Of a stretch of 64,000 nt of DNA, positions 56,995 to 64,000 are shown piece after piece. The stretch lies in the NCBI GenBank assembly GCA_022414725.1, contig CM039464.1, positions 39,667,945 through 39,731,944 on the forward strand. Reading direction: 5' to 3'. Made by a program: the position numbers and the translations under genes. The number at the start of each line of letters is the position of its first letter. Positions within the stretch are counted from its first letter, which is position 1. A model generated the notes under the pieces. That model saw only the letters and a program-made list of their open reading frames with translations, ran no database searches and had not been told where the DNA came from. The DNA is from Microglena sp. YARC (taxonomy: Eukaryota > Chlorophyta > Chlorophyceae > Chlamydomonadales > Chlamydomonadaceae).

Positions 56995-58212
56995 AGAAGT
57001 GTCGCCTATCGAAAGGGTTCTCACACGTTGGGTAGGTACAAAGTTCGTGAACATTACGAATGATGATGACTTTCCAAAATTCTTCTTCTTGTAGGAATTG
57101 CCTTTCCGCGAACTTCTTCCATCAAAAGAAAAGTTCTCACGGACATGGCTTCCGCCGATGCGATCTACACCCGGCGTGTGCAACAGACAACTCTCTAGCA
57201 ACGAACGCGATACAGAAAGCATGGCTAATGCGTCATCATCATTCTCAGAGTGCCAGACAATGTTCACGCACACAGGGAAGTGGTGGGGACACACGTCAAT
57301 AAGGGGAATAACTATTTGCCCCCGATTGTGCACAGGCCGGATGTAACTTGCACGGTACAACTCTATGCTTACCCAACAAAGGTGAGAAACACCTCCGTCT
57401 AAGGTCGTGGGGGTGTCATCGTTCAGCATAATCATTCCACATGTGCGGAGATTGTCAGACAAAGCGGTACTATTCTTCCCGAAATCACCGATGACCATGA
57501 TCATTCTAGCACCCTTTTTGCTCCGCTCATTTATGATGTCGTCGCACAAAATCTGTATGATAGCACCTTTCTGTTTGGGGTGTGTACGTCCGGACTCGTA
57601 GCGGTCACCAAGCCCAACATTGTAAATCACGAGGCCGCCGCCATCATTGGGGGAGTGCCTGCCGGTCTGTACCATAACCTTTCCAAAACGCTTGGAGGAT
57701 TTTGAGGAACTAGCTGACAACTTAATGTCGCGTGCCGAATACACACCCAAACCATCGACACACGCCTCCTTATCATCAGACGGCAACAATGCCAACTTAC
57801 TCAACATATCGTCTATCTCCGAATACCCAACGCGCACACGACCAACCCTTCCTGCCCTGCGAGTCGTGCTAACATTGCCACGAGACGCACCGATGTACGC
57901 GCGCGTCAGCTCGACGATGGACTCCGGAAGGGGACCGAAGTCTTGGAACAAGGCAACGTCGGGCGCCAGCTTCGACAACAGATTTATAACTCTGTCAGGG
58001 AGGCAACGTAAAATCATAGCCCCGTTGTTGTCAAGGGGGGTAGGAGACGTGGGGATCTCCCAGCGACTCACGTTAAGAGAGCAAACTCGGAAGGCCCCTG
58101 TCGACTTAGGATTGCACTCCACATCGGCGATGGAAATAGTTGTTCCGCTTACCGAAACAATATCACTTTTCACCGTATTGGATACGATGAAATTCTTAGG
58201 GGATTCATACAT
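56980..58212 (-). CDS. Endonuclease/exonuclease/phosphatase-like protein
   Basis: About 410 residues from the ATG at 58212. EEP-fold signposts: FRVCSLNVSRW (first strand and Asn), DVALFQDFGPLPE (Gln/Glu metal site position), LVIYNVGLGDRYES, MIMVIGDFGKNS (GD-F for GDFN), and HHFPVCVNIVW (final His). These enzymes cut phosphodiester bonds in DNA, RNA or lipids. Some metal ligands deviate from the usual (Gly-Lys after GDF instead of Asn), so catalysis is uncertain. The last codons (SGFRV and stop) are read from the telomere-like array, so the native end has been replaced. Confidence 0.5.
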   Translation of the reverse strand: MYESPKNFIVSNTVKSDIVSVSGTTISIADVECNPKSTGAFRVCSLNVSRWEIPTSPTPLDNNGAMILRCLPDRVINLLSKLAPDVALFQDFGPLPESIVELTRAYIGASRGNVSTTRRAGRVGRVRVGYSEIDDMLSKLALLPSDDKEACVDGLGVYSARDIKLSASSSKSSKRFGKVMVQTGRHSPNDGGGLVIYNVGLGDRYESGRTHPKQKGAIIQILCDDIINERSKKGARMIMVIGDFGKNSTALSDNLRTCGMIMLNDDTPTTLDGGVSHLCWVSIELYRASYIRPVHNRGQIVIPLIDVCPHHFPVCVNIVWHSENDDDALAMLSVSRSLLESCLLHTPGVDRIGGSHVRENFSFDGRSSRKGNSYKKKNFGKSSSFVMFTNFVPTQRVRTLSIGDTSGFRV

Positions 58213-58350
58213 GAAGAATACCGGACACTTTATGTATTTAAGGTTTTTTTTTACCTTCGACGAGTTTAACACGGCAACAACATCAGACCGATTGATTCAA
58301 TGACTGAAGTTCATAAGTTCCCGGACATGGAATAAAGCTCGAGCACCTTC

Positions 58351-58560
58351 ATGTCACCTAATGTCGACTCATTCGGCGTGTCGGGATCCATGTCCATGAG
58401 CGCACGCGCATTAACGTGGTTCATCGTCTCCCTGATATGGATAATCTTCATTATCAGAGAGTTAATATTCAACTTTTATACACCGACCATCAAATGGACA
58501 CGCATCAGCATCTTCATTGCGTTGGCAATGTACCATTTTTTCCTCATTAGCACTTTCTAA
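58351..58560 (+). CDS. Small membrane protein, 69 aa
   Basis: Two hydrophobic segments (ALTWFIVSLIWIIFII; RISIFIALAMYHFFLIS) separated by ELIFNFYTPTIKWT. It overlaps the end of the opposing membrane protein by 14 bases. Typical of small giant-virus virion-membrane proteins; no family identified. Confidence 0.6.
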   Translation: MSPNVDSFGVSGSMSMSARALTWFIVSLIWIIFIIRELIFNFYTPTIKWTRISIFIALAMYHFFLISTF

Positions 58561-58891
58561 TGTTTAAATACCCCTTCCCCATGATTTTCCAGAAGTTACA
58601 GAAAGTCACGAAGCTTACGAGAATCAACAAAAATATGTAGAACATCATGTCCGCTACGTCGCGCATGTACCCATTACTAACACAGTCCTCGCACGCATCC
58701 CCCCTCTTCGCATGCTTATGTAAGAACATCTTGGTCGAAACGAGGAAACTCATCAACAAGACAAATACCGATATGTCCAACCAAAACCCTACCACACCTG
58801 CAAGCTGGGATATCGCGTACAGCGTAAGCCAAGCAGGCGCGACGCGAAGAAACATGAGAAGGAATTTATCCTGACCCATCGGACAACCCAT
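58547..58891 (-). CDS. Membrane protein, 114 aa
   Basis: Three to four membrane segments (FLLMFLRVAPAWLTLYAIS; FWLDISVFVLLMSFLV; MMFYIFLLILVSFVTF) with a central polar loop holding a Cys pair (GDACEDCVSNG). The order suggests a conserved virion membrane component. Not recognised. Confidence 0.6.
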   Translation of the reverse strand: MGCPMGQDKFLLMFLRVAPAWLTLYAISQLAGVVGFWLDISVFVLLMSFLVSTKMFLHKHAKRGDACEDCVSNGYMRDVADMMFYIFLLILVSFVTFCNFWKIMGKGYLNIRKC

Positions 58892-58915
58892 CTTCTCACA
58901 CTTTTCCGCAATGTT

Positions 58916-59032
58916 TCAAGCCCAAAATTGGAACCAGACGGCATACGCCATGACGAAAAAGTAAAGGAACCACATGACCAAGGCGATCGTAGGGTGCATC
59001 ATGCGAATAGGAAATCCAGCATTACTCTGCAT
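58916..59032 (-). CDS. Single-pass membrane microprotein, 38 aa
   Basis: MQSNAGFPIRMMHPTIALVM followed by a Trp/Phe-rich hydrophobic stretch (WFLYFFVMAYAVWF). The ATG is preceded by a stretch resembling a diverged mariner-type end (TACAGTTGTTTTCATTTTAT at 59058). It starts 25 bases after the stop side of the neighbouring membrane gene. Small single-span proteins are common in giant virions. Confidence 0.45.
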   Translation of the reverse strand: MQSNAGFPIRMMHPTIALVMWFLYFFVMAYAVWFQFWA

Positions 59033-59193
59033 GCGGTCTTGATGATGTAGACATAATACAGTTGTTTTCATTTTATTTTTGGAAGCTGTACTTGCGAATG
59101 TCAGCCACATTGGGACGCTCTGGGGGGGACGATTGCATCTGAAACCAGGTTTACATATTTGTTTGTCCTCCAAATGTAAACATTGTGTGTACC

Positions 59194-59622
59194 ATGATGC
59201 AAGCACCACCCCTAACGAATACAGGCGGCGTTGTTCCACCACAAACAAATGCAAATTCTCCAGCAATGGTCGGTAAGGCTATGCGAGCTGCATTGACAAG
59301 CAGTGCACAGATTCAAAGCACATATCACAGCGGAGCACGTAACATGTTCCTCTTGTCCAGTATTGGGTTTGCGCTAGCCGCATTCCTATTTGCGACCAAG
59401 GCACAAGGAGCAACCCGTCTCGTCATAGCTTCCCTAGTTGCGGCAATCATCGTCTTCAGCGCCACGTACGGCATGTGCGTATCACGATGGCACAGAGAAG
59501 CAGTCGCCATCCTCGATGCAGCGCTCGAGGTGGACGATGAGCTACCGGCACCCGTCGCAAGGATGGCAGGAGACATGGCCGAAGCTCGTGGGAGAAACGT
59601 GTGCACGTATATGCTGCAATAG
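59194..59622 (+). CDS. Two-TM protein, 142 aa
   Basis: The N-terminus is Pro/Asn-rich and disordered (MMQAPPLTNTGGVVPPQTNA). Two membrane helices follow (NMFLLSSIGFALAAFLFAT; LVIASLVAAIIVFSATYGM), then a soluble C-terminus (VDDELPAPVARMAGDMAEA). I use the ATG at 59194. Likely a virion membrane protein. Confidence 0.65.
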   Translation: MMQAPPLTNTGGVVPPQTNANSPAMVGKAMRAALTSSAQIQSTYHSGARNMFLLSSIGFALAAFLFATKAQGATRLVIASLVAAIIVFSATYGMCVSRWHREAVAILDAALEVDDELPAPVARMAGDMAEARGRNVCTYMLQ

Positions 59623-59694
59623 AGATGATCGCACTCCTCGCTACATTGGTTGTCATCTTCTCAAGACAAAATTGATTGATTGCCCGCCAAAAAT

Positions 59695-59955
59695 TCATGA
59701 AGTCGAGGACGACGTAAAAATGCGCACGAGCTCCGTCTTGCCGTCTGATAAAGTCCTAGCGACCACAAGAGGCAGCAATCCAGCGTCAAGCTCTGCGCTT
59801 GCAACCTCGCAAGCGTCAAAACGACGAGAACCCATCATGCGGGGGACGTCGATCAATGCGGGAGCACCCCTAGCAATTTGTTCGGCGCGCATACCGATTA
59901 CCTTGGCGCGCTCGTATGTAGTCAGGGAAGACGACAGAGTGACGAAAGAAGACAT
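59695..59955 (-). CDS. RPB6: RNA polymerase subunit RPB6 (omega-like)
   Basis: 86 residues. LTTYERAKVIGMRAEQIARG followed by APALIDVP is the signature RPB6/omega helix block. The C-terminus (LPLVVARTLSDGKTELVRI) corresponds to the P-x-x-I-x-R-x-L-P-D-G end. RPB6 clamps the largest subunit. The acidic N-terminal extension of cellular RPB6 is missing, as usual for viral forms. It lies next to RPB9 in the same orientation. Confidence 0.85.
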   Translation of the reverse strand: MSSFVTLSSSLTTYERAKVIGMRAEQIARGAPALIDVPRMMGSRRFDACEVASAELDAGLLPLVVARTLSDGKTELVRIFTSSSTS

Positions 59956-60004
59956 CAAATAAGCAGTAAAGGTAATTTCTCTCTATGTCGATAGTTTTTT
60001 TCCT

Positions 60005-61135
60005 TTATACAACTGTTTTCTTTACAACTGTTCTCTTTACAACTGTTCTCAGTGCGGGGACAGCTTTCCGATTGCGAGACACCGACCTGAAACTGACGGA
60101 CTTCCTCTCTCCCACGACATCATCAATGCCAGCAACAACATCCTTAGGAGAATCCGAGAGAGCATCCGATGCAGCATCCTTAGGAGAATCCGTGGCAGCA
60201 TCCTTAAGAGAATCCGCGTCAGCATCCTTAGGAGAATCCGCGGCAGCATCCTTAGAAGAATCCGCGACAGCATCCTTAGGGAAATCCGTGGCAGCATCCT
60301 TAGGAGAATCCGCGTCAGCATCCTTAGGAGAATCCGCGGCAGCATCCTTAGAAGAATCCGCGATAGCATCCTTAGGGAAATCCGTGGCAGCATCCTTAGG
60401 AGAATCCGTGGCAGCATCCTTAGGAGAATCCGCGTCAGCATCCTTAGGAGAATCCGCGGCAGCATCCTTAGAAGAATCCGCGACAGCATCCTTAGGGAAA
60501 TCCGTGGCAGCATCCTTAGGAGAATCCGCGTCAGCATCCTTAGGAGAATCCGCGTCAGCATCCTTAGAAGAATCCGCGACAGCATCCTTAGGGAAATCCG
60601 TGGCAGCATCCTTAGGAGAATCCGTGGCTGCATCCTTAGGAGAATCCGCGTCAGCATCCTTAGGAGAATCCGCGGCAGCATCCTTAGAAGAATCCGCGAC
60701 AACATCCTTAGGGAAATCCGTGGCAGCATCCTTAGGAGAATCTGCGGCAGCTGAGCGACCTCCACCTGCTTTCCAGAACGTGTCGCACCGTTCGCAAAAG
60801 TACAAGAACTTCAGGTCGGCGTCGTACTTGATGAAGAGAACAGAGGAAGATCCCCCATCGTCATCATCGTTGTTGCGGCTGCACGTGGGGCAAGGGATGT
60901 TGTGTGCACGAGGCAGCGTCACGTTGTACCGGATGTTCTTCGACATGAACTGCTGAAAAGAATTCCGGTCGTCGGAGTGGTTGCTCTCGAAGATGCAGGC
61001 GTCCTTGACGGGAGCGACGCTCTGGCAGTTGCAACATTCAAAGTACAAACGCTGCTCATCGTTCTGACCAGATGAAGACTGCGACGACGAGCAAATGAAC
61101 ATCATGTTGTCACAGGCATCGCAAAAACGCATCAT
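60005..61135 (-). CDS. RPB9: RPB9-like subunit with long octapeptide-repeat tail
   Basis: The core is about 125 residues. N-terminal zinc ribbon C5-C8 and C34-C37 (FCDACDNMMF; YFECCNCQS). C-terminal ribbon C82-C85 and C114-C117 (IPCPTCSRN; FLYFCERCDTFW). This is the RPB9/TFIIS-type pair. After residue 126 the protein continues for about 250 residues. Roughly 210 of these are repeats of D-S/F-P/S-KDA-A/V-A/V-A/T/D (ADSPKDAA and variants). It ends with a basic piece (RSVSRNRKAVPALRTVVKRT). I start at the ATG pair at 61135. The tail is unlike normal RPB9 (about 120 residues). Confidence 0.8.
   Translation of the reverse strand: MMRFCDACDNMMFICSSSQSSSGQNDEQRLYFECCNCQSVAPVKDACIFESNHSDDRNSFQQFMSKNIRYNVTLPRAHNIPCPTCSRNNDDDDGGSSSVLFIKYDADLKFLYFCERCDTFWKAGGGRSAAADSPKDAATDFPKDVVADSSKDAAADSPKDADADSPKDAATDSPKDAATDFPKDAVADSSKDADADSPKDADADSPKDAATDFPKDAVADSSKDAAADSPKDADADSPKDAATDSPKDAATDFPKDAIADSSKDAAADSPKDADADSPKDAATDFPKDAVADSSKDAAADSPKDADADSLKDAATDSPKDAASDALSDSPKDVVAGIDDVVGERKSVSFRSVSRNRKAVPALRTVVKRTVVKKTVV
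60127..60750 (-). repeat. 24-bp minisatellite in the RPB9 tail
   Basis: About 26 copies of GCATCCTTAGGAGAATCCGY-type units, each 24 bp, so the reading frame is kept. Four or five unit types alternate in a higher-order pattern of about 120-190 bp (GGAGAATCCGCGTCA, GAAGAATCCGCGACA, GGGAAATCCGTGGCA). Block duplications rather than single-unit slippage are implied. Confidence 0.9.
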
Positions 61136-61192
61136 CGTGCAGACGCAAATCTTCAAATACGGTACATATGGTATAGTTATCCTTTTGTTAAA

Positions 61193-62020
61193 ATGGAAGT
61201 CCCCTTTACACTCACTAATGCAGACTTCATCAACGCAGTCCTCAAGGCTTGCCACCCATGCGAGACGGCCACGAAAACAATGTCTGACACAGGAATCCTA
61301 CTAGTACAAGAATACGCGGTCATGGACTGGAAAAACACCCAACCCGAAGTAGACATCGTGGAATGGGATCCAGATTGTGTAAACGCGCAGTCGCCAAACA
61401 TAGACAATAAAGGACTAATACTACTTGTCCCGAGCACCCAACCAGTGCATAAAATGATGCACTCCGAGAATTCTACCAAGGAATCTCCCAAAACAAAGAA
61501 ATCGTGCGCATACCGAGTGAGGTTTGTCGATAGCCTCCTGCTTCAGTACTCAACACGCATCGGACACAAGTTCGTGACCACGCTACAGAACATTGCCGCG
61601 AATAACTCCAACGTATTTTGCAGATTCGTCCTGACGTTCAAGAAACTACCACCAAACACACGAGCACAAGAAGGGAATCCCAACTTCGCAACCGCATTCA
61701 AAAAACTCTTCCACGCCGACGAAGAACACTGCATCATTTGCATGCCCGATAACACGCACACAGACACAGCTGTTCCATCTGTCCGTTCTACTCAACAACA
61801 AAATGAAATGATTCGACGACCCAGAGACTGGGAAGAGGCAGTCGAGTTCGCACGCAACACAGTACCCACGAGAAGCCGCAAAAACACAAGAAGTCGAACT
61901 GCGTCAAAGCGACAAATATTTGACCTCACGGTTATAGCGGCAATACACAAAGCCATTCAAGAAGAAGACGAGCATGACGATACAGTCGGAGACACAAATT
62001 GTGGGACCTGTGACCGTTGA
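61193..62020 (+). CDS. Hypothetical protein, 275 aa, transposon-derived last residues
   Basis: Divergent from RPB9 with 57 bases between starts. A folded-looking N-terminal domain (FTLTNADFINAVLKACHPCE; DTGILLVQEYAVMDWKN; RVRFVDSLLLQYSTRIG) resembles a clamp or nucleic-acid-binding domain in outline. A basic linker follows (TRSRKNTRSRTASKRQ). The final residues (TVGDTNCGTCDR) come from a mariner-type end (TACAGTCGGAGACACAAAT at 61981). I do not recognise the family, but a PCNA-like beta sheet is a possibility to test. Confidence 0.6.
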   Translation: MEVPFTLTNADFINAVLKACHPCETATKTMSDTGILLVQEYAVMDWKNTQPEVDIVEWDPDCVNAQSPNIDNKGLILLVPSTQPVHKMMHSENSTKESPKTKKSCAYRVRFVDSLLLQYSTRIGHKFVTTLQNIAANNSNVFCRFVLTFKKLPPNTRAQEGNPNFATAFKKLFHADEEHCIICMPDNTHTDTAVPSVRSTQQQNEMIRRPRDWEEAVEFARNTVPTRSRKNTRSRTASKRQIFDLTVIAAIHKAIQEEDEHDDTVGDTNCGTCDR

Positions 62021-62085
62021 ATAATCGGGTAGATAGGCGATTACATTTTGTGCCCTTCATCTCGTATTTCAGCAGTTACACTCAG
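61981..62085 (+). mobile_element. Mariner-type terminus and associated repeat
   Basis: TACAGTCGGAGACACAAATT and GTGGGACC match the inverse of the termini at 19767 and 20111. The following GACCGTTGAATAATCGGGTA and CATTTTGTGCCCTTCATCTC match 33405-33475. No second terminus is visible nearby. Confidence 0.65.
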
Positions 62086-62100
62086 ACCGGTCAATAATGT

Positions 62101-62380
62101 TATCGTAAGTTGCCACGATATTGAGTTGATTTCCTCCTACCAGACATACCCCCCTTGAAGTCCTCTACATTAATAGGCTGAGCAATGGCATCCTTACTGC
62201 ACGCAGTCTCCTTAGCATCGAACGTAAAGCAATTTTTGGCGTTGTCTTGGTAAACGATAGACCCGGCATTAGCGGGTGAAGGAAACCTAACGACGACCTT
62301 GGGAGGGGGGACATCATGTAACAGTAGCCTATTCCAAAGGAGAAAGCGATGATAAAAGCAAACAGATTTATCTTGAACAT
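62101..62380 (-). CDS. Small conserved-type membrane protein, one frameshift
   Basis: Starts MFKINLFAFIIAFSFGIGYC, a signal-anchor helix followed by YMMSP. After a G6 run (62307-62312) the biologically sensible frame changes. The downstream frame reads VVVRFPSPANAGSIVYQDNA, CFTFDAKETAC and INVEDFKG and stops at 62101. This order is familiar from a small virion-membrane protein found across giant viruses. Read without the shift, the protein ends at 62165. The homopolymer suggests possible sequencing error. Confidence 0.6.
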
Positions 62381-62496
62381 TATTTGTTTTACAGAAACTT
62401 CCAGAGCTGATTGGGAGACATACAAATGCAAATCAAAAAAATGTCGATAGACTGTAGTTTGAAAATATCAAAAATGTGTAGGTTAGGCACACCGTA

Positions 62497-62625
62497 ATGT
62501 TATCAACTCTTCCAGCCATCCCACTCGTAGTAATCATCATTACAATATGCACACTAATGATGTTGACTGTATTCATACAGCCAACGCCAGCAGGTCCAAG
62601 TGTATCCAGCTCGACCACAAAATGA
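62497..62625 (+). CDS. Single-pass membrane microprotein, 42 aa
   Basis: MLSTLPAIPLVVIIITICTL, then MMLTVFIQPTPAGPSVSSST. One hydrophobic helix and a Pro/Ser-rich exposed tail. The stop lies one base before the stop of the convergent helicase gene. Short but complete, with an ATG and a composition typical of giant-virus membrane microproteins. Confidence 0.5.
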   Translation: MLSTLPAIPLVVIIITICTLMMLTVFIQPTPAGPSVSSSTTK

Positions 62626-62626
62626 A

Positions 62627-64000
62627 TCAATCAAATGCGAAACCCATAGAAGCGTAGAAACGTTGCCGCTTACGCGACTGAGCCACAAAAATACCCGCAA
62701 AAGTGTCCACGACGTCTATCACAAGCGGATTATTAGTAGTATCAGCATCAGGTCGGAAACGAGTGATGCGACCGCAACTTTGAACAACATCCGTCTTTGG
62801 GGATGCAAGGACAAGCGTGTCCAGCTTAGGGATGTCCATGCCCTCGGCAGCATAGGGGAAAGTGGCGAAAATCACACGGCGCGACGATGACTCCTTCAAT
62901 TCAGAAGGCTTCATGCCACCCCAGTAGAAACCAACCGCGATCTCCTTTGCAACCAGCAGGTCGTGCACATGCTGAAGCTGAGACTTTCGATCGGACAACA
63001 CCAGCACACGCCGATCCGGGGCACTCGCCAACACGTCGGATATGAGCTCCACCACGAAGGCCGTGCGAGGCTCGAAATCGCACACGTTGGTTATCATGCG
63101 AGAAATGCAAGGGGCTGCCTTCATTCGCCCGTCCGCAACGCGCCTTTGGATCACCTCCTCACGCGCATACTCCCTAGCATCCGAAGAAAACCGAACCACG
63201 CAAACACGGACAACCCTGTCATTGCCGGTACTACTCGATACCGAATCATCAAATTGAAGAAGAGGCACCAGTGGACCCAAGTGGTACACGATCGCCCGGG
63301 TCATCCCGTCCTTCCGGTCAGGCGTGGCAGAAAGCCCAAGGGAGTACCGGAACGATGTCTTGAAAAGGGCGCGCGAGAAAACCTCCGTGCCCACCCGGTG
63401 ACACTCGTCAACGATAAGCAATCCAAATTCAGAGAAGGTGTCGGCAGCATAAGACTTCATGCTAAGACTTTGCAGACTCGCAAGAATGACGGCGCGACCA
63501 TGTGTATCAGTTACCCCGGCCTTCACCAGGCCCACCGACGCGTCGGGCATGAACTGCTCAATCCGCTCACGCCACTGGGAAAGCAAGAACTCCTTGTGGA
63601 CTACGATTAACGTCTTGCACGCTAGCTCAGAGGCTATCTTCAGAGCTACGACAGTTTTTCCACCACCACAAGGCAACGTGATGATGCCGCCAGCCACCTT
63701 GGGGTCGCGGGCACGCTCAAGGAGGAAGAAACCACGGACTCCTGAACGGGACGCAACTGCCCGATAAACGCTACCCGGCCACCACCACCAGCATCGTCAC
63801 AGTGGAAATAGTCGGCGGAGTTGGATGGGACACCGAACCGCTCAAGACCGTAGTATTTCGGAAGAATCAACTCAGTATCTGAAGAACGGAACAAAGGGAA
63901 CCGAACAGGGGCACCCGCGAAAAAATCCTGCCCGAAGGGCTGCAATGGAGTCATTGTGAGATCCTCCCTAATATGTGATATCTCGGCATCCGGAATCGCA
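62627..64000 (-). CDS. A18-like SF2 helicase, partial, one frameshift
   Basis: Motif I LPCGGGKTVVALKIA, Ia VVHKEFLLSQWRERI, motif II LLIVDECHRVG, motif III LGLSATPDRKDG, and the C-terminal motifs AAEGMDIPKLDTLVLASP and VVQSCGRITRFRP are all present. This is the DECH-type family of late-transcription/termination helicases in large DNA viruses. An N-terminal frame (63954 upward) has LILPKYYGLERFG and FIGQLRPVQE. The shift to the helicase frame lies near 63735-63745. Upstream of 63954 the frame is open to the window edge, so the start is outside. Confidence 0.8.

Noticed and set aside
60049..60956. Plus-strand ASLGES repeat protein and a second minus-strand ILLRML frame
   Set aside because: They read the same 24-bp minisatellite in other frames; only the frame joined to the RPB9 zinc ribbons has a sensible domain.
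1..64000. tRNA or rRNA genes
   Set aside because: No cloverleaf or ribosomal core sequence was noticed by eye; a tRNA scan could change this.

Overview
The window looks like part of a large nucleocytoplasmic DNA virus (giant virus) genome, or a giant-virus segment integrated in a eukaryote that uses plant-type telomere repeats. The viral signature is a set of core genes: RNA polymerase subunit RPB2 (15.3-18.8 kb), a fused RPB3/RPB11-like subunit (34.2-35.4 kb), RPB6 (59.7-60.0 kb), RPB9 (60.0-61.1 kb), a D5-type primase-helicase (25.4-28.6 kb) and an A18-like SF2 helicase running off the right edge. F-box, ankyrin, RING, DUF3431, T5orf172 and small membrane proteins fit the same picture. No major capsid, DNA polymerase or packaging ATPase gene is in view, so the family cannot be fixed from this window.

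Layout. 1-2.4 kb is a TGAC satellite. 2.4-14.8 kb is accessory DNA: an IS607-type transposon, a broken CHAT-like peptidase, duplicated Ala-rich 315-residue proteins, a glycosyltransferase-like gene and a polyglutamine membrane protein. 14.9-18.8 kb holds RPB2. 18.8-25.4 kb carries small genes, repeats and an F-box/SAP/zinc-finger protein, ending in three 211-bp tandem repeats. 25.4-31.7 kb holds the D5 primase-helicase, a T5orf172 protein that shares its C-terminal domain, and a second F-box-like protein. 32-38.7 kb has a split membrane protein, RPB3/11, ankyrin repeats and DUF3431. 39.1-41.1 kb is a second IS607 copy. 41-50 kb has RING, phosphoribosyltransferase-like, C5-methyltransferase and helicase-like genes. 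51-64 kb has a GH65-like protein, an endonuclease/phosphatase-like protein, membrane proteins, RPB6, RPB9 and the SF2 helicase.

The dominant theme is transposon colonisation. I separate several families: IS607 (tnpA + tnpB), MITE-A (about 430 bp, TA target sites, conserved internal ORF), MITE-B (about 166 bp, 4-bp target duplications), a 2.09-kb element with MITE-B-like termini and its own cargo genes, and Tc1/mariner-like remnants. Their ends repeatedly supply new stop codons to viral genes. One MITE-A lies inside a convincing GT-AG intron. RPB2 is interrupted by a short segment found again, inverted, 4.7 kb away. A head-to-head TTTAGGG/CCCTAAA array sits at 56.9 kb.

Many genes carry single frameshifts, several in homopolymer runs. 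The sequence alone cannot separate assembly error from decay of an integrated virus. Every function below is inferred by eye from motifs, without a database search.
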